DNA of 64,000 nt, from assembly GCA_911728435.2 (NCBI GenBank), contig OU452204.1, positions 15,376,001 to 15,440,000 on the forward strand, read 5' to 3'. Each line of letters begins with the position of its first letter. Positions within the stretch are counted from its first letter, which is position 1. The notes under the pieces are model-generated. The model worked only from the letters and a program-made list of their open reading frames with translations. It was not told where the DNA came from and ran no database searches. Position numbers and translations under genes: made by a program. Below are positions 44,512 to 54,984 of the stretch, piece after piece. Source of the DNA: Apoderus coryli. Lineage: Eukaryota; Arthropoda; Insecta; Coleoptera; Attelabidae.

Positions 44512-45448
44512 CGCCAATATTAACCGGACAAAGAAAATTTTGTTCAAAATCAATCCTAAATAACTTTTTTAGTATTGCATCAATTTTGACAATTTTTTTT
44601 TCGAGTTTTAGGCCGTTTTGTTGTCATCATTTTTTTCAAATCGAATCCTCAAAAATTTCCAGCGGATTTGTTGTTATACAGGGGTGAACAAAAAGTTACA
44701 TTTTACTCTAAACTTTTCAACACCCTGTAGAAAAACGCACGACCGAATAATGATCTTTTTTACAATATTTTGAAGCCCCATCTTTACTGAACAACCTCTT
44801 TTTTGATTCATATCCATATCTGTATTGTTAAAGGAAATAATGCAATAATGCTTTATTAGGGTAGTAGATAGTAAAGTATCTTCAGGTTCTACAGAGGCCT
44901 TTTATCAGAAATCAACGGTATTGTTTGCCTCAATGTTTGCCAATTTCTCGCAGGTACATTCTATATATTTATGGTATTTGAGGTTTAGCCCGTACAGCTG
45001 AAAAAATCACAAGAATTTATAATAAACATGTATCAAAAATTGCTCATAGGGACTTCCAAGTTCTTCTGGTTGTAATTCTACAATCTGTTTAAATAACCAA
45101 TTGAAATTTATTACAGTTATTACATATCACAAACTTTATATTTAGAGCAAATAACCGATGGTCAATATCTACAGAGTGATACATTTTCAAAGGTCGGGCC
45201 GTATGCATGTTCTCCACGGAAGGTTTTGTATCTTACCATTTATGTTAAATTTGGGATTTGCACTATTTGACAGAAAACCCAAGGTACACAAAATGTTTTG
45301 AACTGTAGAAAAGGATTCTCCTTGTAATTTTCTCTGCTTCAGTTACATTTATGTAGCTTCCGGTTATATAGGAAGTTGATCTGAACTTGGTTATATGAAA
45401 TAGAACATTTGACCTTTAGTGCCTTACTAGTAAAACATTAATTGTTTA

Positions 45449-45670
45449 AGAATTGCTTGTTACATAAAGCAACAAGACTTTAAGTTATGTTGGAAATTTG
45501 TTTCACACTACCGCATGCTTTCATCAGACGGCCGTTTCGTCGATCCACGACTCATCAGTGGTGATCGGCAGGCAGTGTGATCCAAATCTCCAACATTTAC
45601 GAAGAGCTTATACTAGCACGAGAAATGATTGAGAGAGAGACATGATTGAGAGAGAGACATCTCTCTATCT
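45449..45670 (-). mobile_element. 222-bp hammerhead-ribozyme insertion with 13-bp target duplication
   Basis: CATTAATTGTTTA occurs at 45436-45448 and again at 45671-45683. The paralogous copy A has it once, uninterrupted (around 12350). The 222 bp between are therefore a clean insertion with a 13-bp target-site duplication. The insert carries a canonical hammerhead in a long hairpin, then a tandem ATTGAGAGAGAGACATG pair at about 45628-45660. No protein is encoded. Size, ribozyme and variable-length duplication fit a retrozyme-like or minimal PLE-derived RNA element copied by reverse transcription. Confidence 0.85.
45487..45598 (-). ncRNA. Hammerhead ribozyme, type I, canonical GUC, in long stem I hairpin (H8)
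   Basis: Minus-strand core at 45504-45579: CUGAUGA, stem II GUCG/CGAC with loop UGGAU, GAAA, palindromic stem III ACGGCCGU, triplet GUC (cleavage between plus 45537 and 45536). Stem I starts with 5 pairs and one mismatch (CACCA with UGAUG), then after an internal loop CACACUGCC pairs with GGUAGUGUG. Outside that, TGTTGGAAATTTG (plus 45489-45501) pairs with CCAAATCTCCAACA (45582-45595). The stem II closing pair is the consensus G-C and there is no extra base after CUGAUGA, unlike the other family. This is the most complete hammerhead in the window. Confidence 0.9.
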
Positions 45671-45704
45671 CATTAATTGTTTATTAACTAAAGATAGTTG
45701 TAAG

Positions 45705-46423
45705 CAGTGGCGGTTGGTCCATAAGGGCACGTGGGCACTTGCCCTACCTAAAAAATGAAGTAAAAAAAGTAATTTTAGATTTTATACTTCGCAACCAGAC
45801 TAGTGTGATTTCGTTAGAATTTCCTATAAAATTTTGCATTTGAAAATTTGAATCGAAGACGGCCTTGTCTATGCTATAATCACTCTTGCAGCGCCTCCAT
45901 TCACGGTAATTAATGAAACAGAACGTAGGTCTTAGTACATATTACGATGCTCTTGGACACAACATTTTTGTGCCTCTATTGTTTTCTTTTCTATCGCGTG
46001 CGAAAAACAGAGACAGCAATGCATCGCTACGCTATACGCTAGTAACAGTAGAAATTAAACGCATTTGTGACGTCATATCAGGGTTGCTGCCCTAACCATC
46101 AGTCTATATACGAATAAAATTTGTGCGTGTGCGTGTGGTGTTGTTTTTTTTTTTTCTTGATCGCGCTTTTTCAGTATTATAAAATGAATGTTTTGATTCT
46201 CAACAATTACAATAGTAAAGATGAATTCAGTGCAATATATGAATGTAAATAATGTTAAATTAACATTTTAGGATCGAATTACTATAAAAAAAGTTTTGAT
46301 GGACACCTAAATGTTGCAAATTTATTTGAAACTGAAAAATTTGATGAATATCGAACCGTCTTTCCAAATGAAGATATTAAAACTGTGTGTAAGCTATTTC
46401 CTAACGTAAATTACTTAATAATA
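45705..46423 (+). mobile_element. hAT transposon 5' part, copy B, interrupted
   Basis: CAGTGGCGG at 45705 starts a segment homologous to 12383-12912. After about 46270, where copy A has been replaced by another repeat, this copy continues into coding sequence on the plus strand: NVANLFETEKFDEYRTVFPN, then EDIKTVCKLFPNVNYL (about 46310-46420). This has the character of the N-terminal/middle part of a hAT transposase. A LINE 3' end begins at 46424 and breaks it. It is not functional. Confidence 0.7.
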
Positions 46424-46479
46424 ATAATAATCTTTATTCAGTAAGTAAGATGCATCGCTCATACAATACTCAGTATATA
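46424..46479 (-). pseudogene. LINE 3' end, left piece (split by a transposon)
   Basis: The (AAT)n tail followed by CTTTATTCAGT is the complement of a LINE 3' end. The same start, (AAT)n then CTTTATTCAGT, occurs at 63799. The element continues after the DD41D transposon at 48567. Confidence 0.8.
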
Positions 46480-48566
46480 CAGGGTGGTCCAACGAAAAGT
46501 TTGCACCTAGCTTTTCTCTTTTTTTTGTAGTCGAATGCGAAAATGCTCGGACACGTCGATTTTGCTTTTGAGGGGGACACATTTTAAACATATTTTTCGA
46601 TCTGCGCCTTTAACCCGCTAGCGGGGGTGAGTAACAACCCTAAAATTTTAAATGGAAAGAGGGGTCTAATGACATATCATTTGAAAGGACACAAAATTGT
46701 CTTTCTAATGATACCCTATTTGTCGAATTTTACTAAAACAGTTAATACGAAAACGACTTTAAAGACATTAAGCCGATAATTTTGGTATTAATGAGAAATA
46801 CAAATAAGTTTTAATTATTGCCAGTGAAAACACCTGCAATCGTTAGTACATTCCAATGTTTGTTAGTTTTAACATTGCTTTGTAAAAAAAGTAAACAAGC
46901 TGTTAAATTGATTTATTAAAACGTTACATTAACAAATGTTGAAAATGTGACCCATTTGATTCCATACAATAATACAGATTTTGTTCAAATCTATTTCTAA
47001 CATTTTGTAGCATATCAGGTGTTATGTTTCTGCACTCTTCTGTAATGCGTTGGCGAAGATCTTCTATGGACTCGGGCTTCGTGGCAAAACATTTATTTTT
47101 TAAGTGCCCCCAAAGAAAAAAGTCTAAAGGCGATAAATCCGGTGACCTGGCAGGCCATTCAATTGGGCCCCTCCTTCCAATCCACCGTCCAGGGAACCGG
47201 TCATCTAAGAACTGTCTTACAGGAGCCACATAGTGCGGAGGTGCTCCATCTTGCTGGAAATAAAGCCGATCAGCAGTATGATTTTGGTCATCTTCTATTA
47301 TTTGTGTTATTAAAGGATCAATTGTGTCTTCAAGCATGTTTAGGTACACTTCACCAGTTAAATTTCCAGGAATAAAAAGTGGTCCTATAATATGATTTCC
47401 TAATATGCCACACCAGACGTTTATTTTTTGAGGATACTGGGTATGAACCTCACGGAATAAATGTGGGTTACTGTCATCCCAGTAACGGCAATTGTGCCTA
47501 TTTACAGCTCCATTCAAATAAAATGTGCATTCGTCGGAAAAACAAATGTTAAATAATAATTGCGGATCTTCAATTAAACGCTGGCTCATTGCTTCACAAA
47601 ATTGCAGCCTTCTATCAGGATCATCCTCATTTAGTTCCTGTACTAATTTGATTTTGTACGGATGAAATTTGTACGCTTTTAAAATTCGTATTATGGACGA
47701 ACGGGAGACACCTGAGGCTTCAGCTAGTTGACGGGTACTTTGACTATGATCCATTTCAACATGCCCTAAAACAGCGACTTCCACAGCTTCATTTCTGATC
47801 CGTTTCTGCGGCTGGTGTTTTACATTACAGACAGATCCGGTATCTACAAACTTTTTAACTAACTTGCCAACGTACACATCATTCACATTTTTATCGGGAT
47901 GTCTCTCATTAAATAAGCGAGCCGTAAGTCTAGCACTACTATTATTTTGAAAATAAAGTTTAACAATTTCAACTCGTTCTAGAATGGAATAAATCATTTT
48001 GTACGGTAAAAGTAAAATAACTTGAGAAGCAACCAAACTGAATCAATGAAAAGACTAAAATAAACGGTGTAAATTCTTTTCCTACACGTATCTGCAGTTT
48101 TTATTTCAACAAAAAACGCAAACGATTAGTGAGGAATTTAGTTCTGATAAATAAGATAGTGTTTTTGAAATCCCGTTTTTCTTCAAAGTAAATAATTTAG
48201 AAATGATTGTAGTTGTTTTCAGTCGTAATAATTAAAACTTATTTGTATTTCTCATTAATACCAAAATTATCGGCTTAATGTCTTTAAAGTCGTTTTCGTA
48301 TTAACTGTTTTAGTAAAATTCGACAAATAGGGTATCATTAGAAAGACAATTTTGTGTCCTTTCAAATGATATGTCATTAGACCCCTCTTTCCATTTAAAA
48401 TTTTAGGGTTGTTACTCACCCCCGCTAGGGGGTTAAAGGCGCAGATCGAAAAATATGTTTAAAATGTGTCCCCCTCAAAAGCAAAATCGACGTGTCCGAG
48501 CATTTTCGCATTCGACTACAAAAAAAAGAGAAAAGCTAGGTGCAAACTTTTCGTTGGACCACCCTG
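46480..48566 (-). mobile_element. Complete Tc1/mariner-superfamily transposon, DD41D type, 340-bp TIRs
   Basis: The element is 2087 bp, bounded by CAGGGTGGTCC at 46480 and its complement ending at 48566, with TA on both sides (46478-46479 and 48567-48568). The terminal inverted repeats are 340 bp each (46480-46819 and 48227-48566). I found only one mismatch between them by eye, so the insertion is probably young. It carries one intact transposase gene on the minus strand. It sits inside a LINE 3' UTR, which itself sits in a hAT element. Confidence 0.95.
46924..48036 (-). CDS. Tc1/mariner-superfamily transposase, DD41D spacing
   Basis: An uninterrupted 370-residue frame that would cut and rejoin DNA at the element's inverted repeats. 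Residues about 14-70 form an N-terminal helix-turn-helix-like segment (ILERVEIVKLYFQNN ... FNERHPDKN). Residues 91-130 are a second helix-turn-helix (STRQLAEASGVSRSSIIRIL, then KAYKFHPYK). The catalytic Asp residues are D168 (CFSDECTFYL), D263 (FQQDGAPPHY) and D305 (RSPDLSPLDFFLWGHLK), giving 41 residues between the second and third. DD41D spacing is known from rosa-type elements. The C-terminus reads NLYYCMESNGSHFQHLLM. The true start could be the Met at residue 14 (plus 47997), because the first 13 residues are hydrophobic and unlike the family. With both TIRs intact, the copy could be active. Confidence 0.95.
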   Translation of the reverse strand: MVASQVILLLPYKMIYSILERVEIVKLYFQNNSSARLTARLFNERHPDKNVNDVYVGKLVKKFVDTGSVCNVKHQPQKRIRNEAVEVAVLGHVEMDHSQSTRQLAEASGVSRSSIIRILKAYKFHPYKIKLVQELNEDDPDRRLQFCEAMSQRLIEDPQLLFNICFSDECTFYLNGAVNRHNCRYWDDSNPHLFREVHTQYPQKINVWCGILGNHIIGPLFIPGNLTGEVYLNMLEDTIDPLITQIIEDDQNHTADRLYFQQDGAPPHYVAPVRQFLDDRFPGRWIGRRGPIEWPARSPDLSPLDFFLWGHLKNKCFATKPESIEDLRQRITEECRNITPDMLQNVRNRFEQNLYYCMESNGSHFQHLLM

Positions 48567-48870
48567 TATAAACAACATACAGTTACTCCCCGAAAAGGCA
48601 GAAGTGCAACTGGCAAACTTGGTCTGCAAGCTATTTTGAACACTCAACCTTATACACAAAAAGACAACACACATAGCTCTCTAACTACAAAAATTTCATC
48701 GCAAATTATACAAAACAAACATTTATAAACTAATTAAGTAAGACTACGCTTAAGGTGCCTCGAGAATGCAGAAATTTAACTAGCTCTGCATTGAGGGGAG
48801 TGGGCATCCTTGTTATATCGAATGTAAAGCTTCTCTCAAATATATAATATATTAAAATTAAAAAATGAAC
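48567..48870 (-). pseudogene. LINE 3' end, right piece with ORF2 C-terminus
   Basis: Continuation of the LINE split by the transposon. The minus strand gives FERSFTFDITRMPTPLNAEL, then FLHSRGT (about 48745-48845), resembling the extreme C-terminus of jockey/CR1-type ORF2 proteins. Then comes a 3' UTR with CTTCTGCC similar to the UTR at 63870-63900 (CTCTTGCC). The 5' limit is approximate. Confidence 0.6.
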
Positions 48871-48879
48871 TCTCGATAA

Positions 48880-49383
48880 TATACGCACGGGACGATTTTC
48901 TGAAACACAGTGGGGCTGTGCCTCTGTTACAAATGTTTATTCAAAACAATTTAACATCAACATTTAGTGAATCTGTGGAATTGCTGACTGTTTTGTGTAC
49001 TGTCCCTATGACGACTGGAGAAAGCGAAATATATAATTCTCTACCCTCAAACGGATCAAAACATTTTTAAGGAACACTATGGGCCAGGAAAGGTTGTGCG
49101 CGGTAGCAATGCTATCTATTGAAAAAAAACTTGTGAAGTCCATTTCAAATTTTAATGATCCAGTAATCAACCACTTCACTATTCAGAAATCTAGGAGGAT
49201 GGACTTCACTTACAAACAGTTTTCATGGTCGTGGTGAGTTTACCAAAATGTTATTATCTAGCTACTCTAACTGCTTAAAAAAACCTATCATTTTAATTCT
49301 TTATTTTGAAAATTTTTGGGTGTTATTGCCTTATTTCCACCTTGTTGTGCCCCACCTCTTTCAGACCTCACGAGCCGCCGCTG
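48880..49383 (+). pseudogene. hAT transposase C-terminus and right end
   Basis: The plus strand encodes ESVELLTVLCTVPMTTGESE, then after a stop AMLSIEKKLVKSISNF and INHFTIQKSRRMDFTYK (about 48960-49220). This is the C-terminal dimerisation region of a ZMYM/hAT-like transposase (PMTTAE-E ... RL--LAMLSIE--L). About 150 bp later GAGCCGCCGCTG (49372-49383) is a hAT-type terminus. The protein differs from the hAT fragment at 14600, so this is another hAT family, or the 45705 copy's far end after divergence. Confidence 0.8.
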
Positions 49384-49605
49384 GTTGTAACTTAGAATAC
49401 ATTTCATTAAACTCTCTGCAGGTTTTTTCAATAATTTTGGCATATTGCACACGAATAATAAGTATCTTAATTAAATCTTCATTTAAGTAATTACTTTCTC
49501 TTATTTTCTTCTTTTTTATTCGTTACTATTTAGGGATAGGAAAAGAAGATGTCTGTGTATTTAGGTGATGAAATGAAGAAGAGCTTTTGAGCCAAAAAAA
49601 AAATC
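49384..49605. other. Unassigned sequence
   Basis: A short AT-rich gap between the hAT end and the next LINE tail. Confidence 0.3.
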
Positions 49606-50430
49606 AAAATAATAATAATAGCATTTATTTCCCACAGGTCACACCCATTTACAGGAAAATCTAAAGCACATAACACAAAATAACACTTTATATATAAATA
49701 AAAATAAAAGAAACAAGATTGATATAAAGTAAATAATAAACACAATATAGGTAATAATAAATAATAAAATAATAATAATAAGTAATAAAACAATAATAAT
49801 AAATATTAAAATAATAATAAATAATAAAACTTACTTACAATTGCAGACTAAAAAGATGTTACCATGTTATAGAGCAATTCATCCTTTGAGAACCCTCGAT
49901 GATCCCTCATTAAGAAGGCTATTGGTGAAGATGCCGATTAAAGGAATCACACATGAAGTATATCGGACTTTGCGACAATACATTGGTTCTGGAAGGACCG
50001 ATGGTAAACGGGGCAACATGCTTGGCTTCTAAGCGGGGCACACGAAATCTTATCCCCTGTAAAAGATCTGGACAGTCCACTGCACCGTGTAATATCTTAT
50101 ACAAGATCTTAATTCCGCATAAAATTCTTCGCAACTCGAGGGAGGGAATCTCGAAACGCAGAAGCATGGCGGCGTGGTCACTTCCTCTCGGTGGATAAAC
50201 ATTATCCGCTCTGAAAACCAGATACTTGAGAAAGCGTCTGTGGACTGATTCCAGAGATCGAATATGGACTTCATATATGGGGCTCCACACAACTGAACCA
50301 AATTCCAACTTTGTTCTAACGAATGCACCTTCATTGTGAAAATATCATTAAACTGACGACAATTTCGAATAATGCAACCCAGTACACGATTAGCACCAGA
50401 AACAACGCTCAAAATTTGCGGCACGAAGGT
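49606..50430 (-). pseudogene. LINE ORF2 C-terminal region with 3' tail, frameshifted
   Basis: The minus-strand frames 50050-50424 and 49919-50308 together give GANRVLGCIIRNCRQFNDIF, then EFGSVVWSPIYEVHIRSLES, VHRRFLKYLVFRAD, LRRILCGIKILYKILHG and a C-terminus near 49919. This is the jockey-type post-RT domain also seen at 9845-10420 (YASVIWSPIYRVHEDRIERV). A frameshift near 50300 breaks it. The 3' UTR (49612-49910) contains several AAT-rich tracts and ends in an ATT tail at 49606-49620. Confidence 0.9.
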
Positions 50431-51119
50431 AAACTCTCGATAGAAAAGAAAATGAATGATTTATTAAAAAAATATATAATCCTATGTTCCAAACGTAAAT
50501 TAGAAAGCCTCAAATTTCTGTTCCCCTTTTTTTAGAGTAGGTACGGCAAAATTTGTTACAATGATCTGTTACTTTAACCGAGGTTTCGAATTAAAACCAA
50601 ACCAAAGAATCCATTCTCAACAAATTTAACCGCATGAAATCCAATACAGACCTGAACGGCACATTGATTCACCCACCCCGGAAAATCGAATTGCCGCAAG
50701 CCAAATTATCGTCAGACGAATTGGAGGGCGGTGCTCATAAGATTAGAGGCCATACACAAAAAAAGGGAATAAAAAGGAAAATGTACCCTCAAAATCCATC
50801 GCATTAGATAAAATAGAGAGGTTAGTGTGGCAGTGGTGTACAAATAAATTAATTCATTCATACTCAATCAGTGTATTTACGTTTTTATTAAAAATATCAC
50901 TTTTCGCATCATTGATATTTGCAATAGTTACAATTTCTGATGCATCCGTTTAGATTTTGTTTGCAAACAACGTACATGTTGGGTGCTGTCGAGCTACCTC
51001 GCTAGCTCTATCTTAATTTTTTTTCAGAATCAGCTACCAGGCTGGACTGGATGATTTAGAGAAACATTTTATTCATGCAAGCCCTAGCCTGTTCCAGGAT
51101 TGTCAGAGCCTACTTGGAT
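50431..51119. other. Unassigned sequence
   Basis: No gene or repeat could be supported. Confidence 0.3.
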
Positions 51120-51212
51120 ACTACATCTCCGAACCGCTGGATAGGTCGTGGATGCCAAATGCCATGCCCGGGAGGCCCGATTTGTACCCCCTTGATTATT
51201 GTAAATGAGGAT
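51120..51212 (+). pseudogene. Tc1/mariner-like transposase scrap around the third catalytic Asp
   Basis: In two frames the plus strand gives RWIGRG and then MPGRPDLYPLDYC, which correspond to RWIGRRGPIEWPARSPDLSPLDFF of the DD41D transposase. Only about 30 codons are recognisable, with a frameshift between them. Upstream sequence to about 51040 may be part of it, but I could not align it. Confidence 0.6.
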
Positions 51213-51554
51213 TCATCAAATCCCTAGTTTATGAACAGATTTATTTTTACTGATAGTTTTTGTATTTACGTAAAAAATTGTTAATTTATTTGTTATTGTT
51301 ACTAAATAGTTTCATTCCAATAGTTTTTATCATCCAAAGTTATACTTTGAAAAATTGTACATTGCCAAATATCTCAAAAATAGATACTTACTATTGGAGC
51401 GTATTGTTTAAAAAACGTAAATACACCAAAAAAGTTACACTTGTTTTTTATGTAATTAGCATGCTGCAGAGAGCGCCCTCTACAATTCACATCAAAATTA
51501 TCAACAAATTCAAATTCCTCGCCCCCAAGAACCCCCTTCCACAGTACTATTAAT

Positions 51555-51890
51555 GACAGATTATGCTTTGAAGTCGTCAGCATATAATAGCGAACTATTT
51601 GTCAAGCCACCAGAAATATCATCGATGAAACACAGGATCAACAATGGTCCAAGGATAGAGCCCTGGGGATAACCAGATGACACTTGACAATGACAATTTG
51701 CAGATCTAAATTCTCGACATTCCACATACTGAAATCTATCCTTCAGATACGATTTCAAAAGCAGCAGTAAATTATAAAATAACCCATAAAGACACAGTTT
51801 ACGCAATAGAATACCATGAAGAAGTCTATCAAAGGCTTCAGTAAAATTAGCGTAGATTACATCTACCTGACCCCCATTATCTAGTCATTC
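51555..51890 (-). pseudogene. LINE reverse transcriptase scrap
   Basis: The minus strand contains a degraded block corresponding to F-EAFD (FTEAFDRLLHGIL), then LYGLFYNLLLLLKSYLKDRF, SSGYPQGSILGPLLILCFID and the catalytic YADD box (LLYADDFKA), ending at a stop at 51561. This covers RT blocks 3 to 5. The rest of the element is missing on both sides. Nearby microsatellite or tail sequence was not seen. Confidence 0.88.
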
Positions 51891-52764
51891 AGCAAAAATA
51901 TTGGTTCAAAACTAGGTTATTTAGGAAAATCTAAAACGATATTACCGCTTTGGTCACCCTGTATATCTAGGTTATTATCAACTTTCGAAGTATGTTGTGT
52001 GCCAAATCCCAATATTTTCACTGTGCACCATTAATTAGGACACCCTGTATACATTAAATCTCTTTAATATAGTTGATTTTGTCTTTTGTTAATTTTTCAT
52101 CATCCCTAGGTTCGAAAATGGTTATTGTTTATGTTTGGCAAGCAAAGATGAATAAATTTTACAGTTTTCTTGTTTAGAGGGAATAAATTCCAAATAAGTC
52201 ACGCACTATATTAACTTTTTAGCTTTATTCAATTTTTCTTATTGTTTTAGGTTGCATTTTGTGACAGATTTATGTTTTCAATCTCCTTTTGCACTAAAAT
52301 TCGAAATAATTTTTGCAACGCTTCCAGCTTTTTATTGATCCCCGCCACTGCAAATCGGCTTTAAATTGATGAACGCCCCAGCTTTAAATTTAGGCAAGTT
52401 TTATCTTGAACCGCCTCACTGATAACGGACAAAAACGGGAATGAGCAAAATGATAAGGCTGACGCCGGCATTATTACAGAATGGAAAAGCTGGGCTGCTG
52501 GAGTTGGGTGCTGTAATGCAATGGACCGTGAATAATGTAGTAAATTTGGTTGAAGAGCAAGCTATCTATATATTGATAAGAAGGATCAGTATTAGGTGCA
52601 CGTAAGCCGAAATTAATGTTGAGTAATTGCTTATTTTATCAGCACTTTTTCATGCATATGAGATTATGAAAATTAATTGTGTGTTTATGATTTTTTTTTT
52701 CCACGATATAATAAAATATTTTTTAGCAGAAACCAAATTGAATTAAGATCTATGATACAGGGTG
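51891..52764. other. Unassigned sequence with Tc1-like end motifs
   Basis: TCACCCTGTATA at about 51954, ACACCCTGTATAC at about 52041 and ATACAGGGTGTTGC at about 52756 are the kind of ends found on the Tc1/mariner-like elements here, but none can be paired into a convincing element. No coding region was recognised. Confidence 0.35.
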
Positions 52765-53050
52765 TTGCTATCAGTCATCATCATCAGCTTTCACTCGCTA
52801 ACGAGTATGAATTATTCCTACTCAGGGATACCTTAAGATGGCTAAACAGACCTGTCCTAGAGCCAGAAATCCTGTCACAAAACTGACACACCCGATGATC
52901 AACATTTACCGGCTGCGGTACCCAATCGATGCGTTCTCTCCCGTAAATGGTACGCCTCCATCTCGGCCGGTCGTTATAGCGATCTGCTCGCAGTTGTTCT
53001 GCACATCTAAGTTGATGCTTGCTTGCTGTTGATGTTAAGAACATCCTTGG
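52765..53050 (-). pseudogene. LINE ORF2 C-terminus with zinc-finger motif and GAT tail
   Basis: The minus frame 52784-53044 gives LRCAEQLRADRYNDRPRW, then VDHRVCQFCDRISGSRTGLF and SHLKV. This is the CxxC...RxGLxSH-type C-terminal motif of some insect LINE ORF2 proteins. The 3' end on the minus strand is a short TGATGATGATG tail (52768-52782). It is related to the scrap at 785-1010. The upstream part of the element is absent. Confidence 0.75.
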
Positions 53051-53286
53051 ACCCTTTTTGCTGCCCTCCCTGATTTCTCGAGCCGACCTTTAGCTGTGAA
53101 TGCGCATGACTTGACGTACAGGCTTACCTTAATTTCCTGTAAGAGCAACTACCTTTGCTGCTTCAAAATGTGATGCGATGGTGTACAAGGTGTTTGTTTA
53201 TTTTGTACCCAACCTACAGCCTATTCTATAAAGTTTGGAAAAGCGCTTTAAATACAAAATTTATAGGGTTTCTTGTCTATTACCTT
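53051..53286. other. Unassigned sequence
   Basis: No gene was seen. The last eight bases (53279-53286, ATTACCTT) are the target duplication of the next element. Confidence 0.35.
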
Positions 53287-53878
53287 CATTGGCGGCTTTA
53301 GGGGGCACAAAATTTACAACATTTAGAAAATGACAATAAATTCATCCATATATAAATAGATACTGAATAAATATTTTTGAATCGAGATTTCACAGGTCTG
53401 ACTGGTCATGGCTCTTGGTCTATTAATGCGGATTTCTAAGAGCGGCGTCTTTGTTCTTGTCGGCTTCGTTCTTCGTTGATGTTCGGACTTTTAAACTGAT
53501 GTAGTTACTTAGCCGATAATAATAATTCAATATGTCAAGTGTCGTGATTTTTTTGCGTAAGAATATATTTGTTTTTAGTTATGTTTTATGTATTTTGTTT
53601 TTGTGTGGTATACGAGTTGTTTCAGTTTCAGTTTTGTTTGTTTATTTTTTGTTTCGAATTTAAGAATTGTTTAGTTTCTTTTAATATATACCTATAAAAA
53701 AGTTAAGAAACGTACTTCCTTTTAATTTTAACTCAATGTTCCTCGTCACGCCTGATCAATAACATATTTTATAAAGTCTGATCCTCATACGTGAAAATTG
53801 ACAATTTTTTTTCAAGCATAGTTTAAGATTTTACCTTTGGGGATGCCCTCCCAAATTCGATTTCTAAAGCCGGCACTG
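53287..53878 (+). mobile_element. hAT deletion derivative, 592 bp, with 8-bp target duplication
   Basis: The ends CATTGGCGGCTTTAG (53287) and CTAAAGCCGGCACTG (to 53878) are imperfect inverted repeats of about 15 bp. They are flanked by ATTACCTT and TTTACCTT, an 8-bp target duplication with one mismatch, as expected for hAT. The interior near 53315-53390 matches 14500-14585, and 53570-53870 matches 15030-15320, both from the hAT element at 12383-15326. So this is a non-autonomous derivative that lost the transposase. Confidence 0.82.
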
Positions 53879-54203
53879 TTTACCTTCCAGTTATTATAGA
53901 ATTAAAAAACATAATTGAAAATCTGTCAAAATAGCATAAATTACATATTTTTAAATGAAACCCACTGTATATTTTTCATTTATTTGCAAATCTTCCAGTC
54001 AAACTCTTAAAATTCAATAGAATATTGAATCTGAATCGTAAATTTAAATCATCTGGGTATAATCGTGGATGGTTTTTTTTAAAAATGTTGGTCTTAAAAA
54101 ATAGACTTTTTTTTAATTACTCCAATTTACATAGGACAAACACTATTATTTAATACCGATAAATGAATGGGCCATTATTGTAAAAATAAAAATTAAACAA
54201 AAA
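53879..54203. other. Unassigned sequence
   Basis: No gene or repeat was recognised. Confidence 0.3.
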
Positions 54204-54680
54204 ATAATTTTTTCAACGACTGTCTTAAAATGCCTTTATTATAATATGTTCAATCATAATTTGAAAGTGTAGTACATTGTAATGCTACAGTAGGAAATAT
54301 TTAAAAATGTACGGGTAAATTTCCTGGTAATGACAAAAGTAGCATCGGTTATGAAAAATTGACAGTTTATTATTATTATTAAATTATTTCGCTAATTTCG
54401 AAGCTTTCAACTCTATTTATATAATCAAAAACAGTGATAGAGAATATAGTTTAACACCACCTAGTCAATTTAAACTTTTAACCCATCGTATTTAGGCTTA
54501 CGCCAATAGCGCGAGTATAGGTAGGTTTCGAAAAACAAATATTTTCCTAAGAATTATTATGTTTAATTTATTCAAATGCATTAAAACAGTCGTAGTGTGA
54601 AACTCACATGAAATGACCATTTCCTACTCGTATGATGCGGCTCATGCTCCCAACGATCATACTCGTACTAGGTTTGGCTG
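54204..54680. repeat. Repeat related to 13083-13870, opposite orientation
   Basis: GGTAATGACAAAAGTAGC, TTAACACCACCTAGTCAATT and ATGAAATGACCATTTCCTAC are complements of words in 13083-13510. It appears to be an unfolded single copy, without the 170-bp inverted arms nested in the 13-kb copy. The family is unknown and no protein is encoded. Confidence 0.7.
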
Positions 54681-54984
54681 GAAAATGATATCTATGGCTA
54701 CGTAGATTTGCAAATAAATGAAATCCATGGTTATCTACTTTGTATTGTAAGGTTTTGTAATTTCCCTTAAATTGTAAAATTTATAAACAAAAACGGCTAA
54801 AGATATTGACATTATTTGAAAATATAATTTGTGCAATTTTGACAGATTTGCAATTCCATTTATTTTTGACAGTCCATAATAACGGGAAGGTAATAAAGAA
54901 GAAACCCTACAACTTTTGTATTTAAAGCTTTTTTCGAACTTTTATAGATTAGGCTATATGTGCAAAATATAAACAAATTATTTA
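54681..54984. other. Unassigned sequence
   Basis: No gene was recognised. The open frame 54860-55048 (minus) is a shadow of the transposase remnant beside it. Confidence 0.3.

Larger units (their letters stand above)
44512..45704. repeat. Long interspersed repeat, copy B (paralogue of 11032-12382)
   Basis: Homologous to copy A over its full length. It lacks the 369-bp insertion of copy A (single ACTTTTTTAG at about 44561) but has its own 222-bp insertion at 45449-45670. Similarity continues into the hAT end at 45705. Copy B has GTGCC inserted before TTACTAGTAAAACATT, relative to A. Confidence 0.85.

Noticed and set aside
52760..52800. CATCATCATCAG as a minus-strand hammerhead core
   Set aside because: It is the GAT-repeat tail of a LINE. 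No GTTTC lies upstream on the plus strand.
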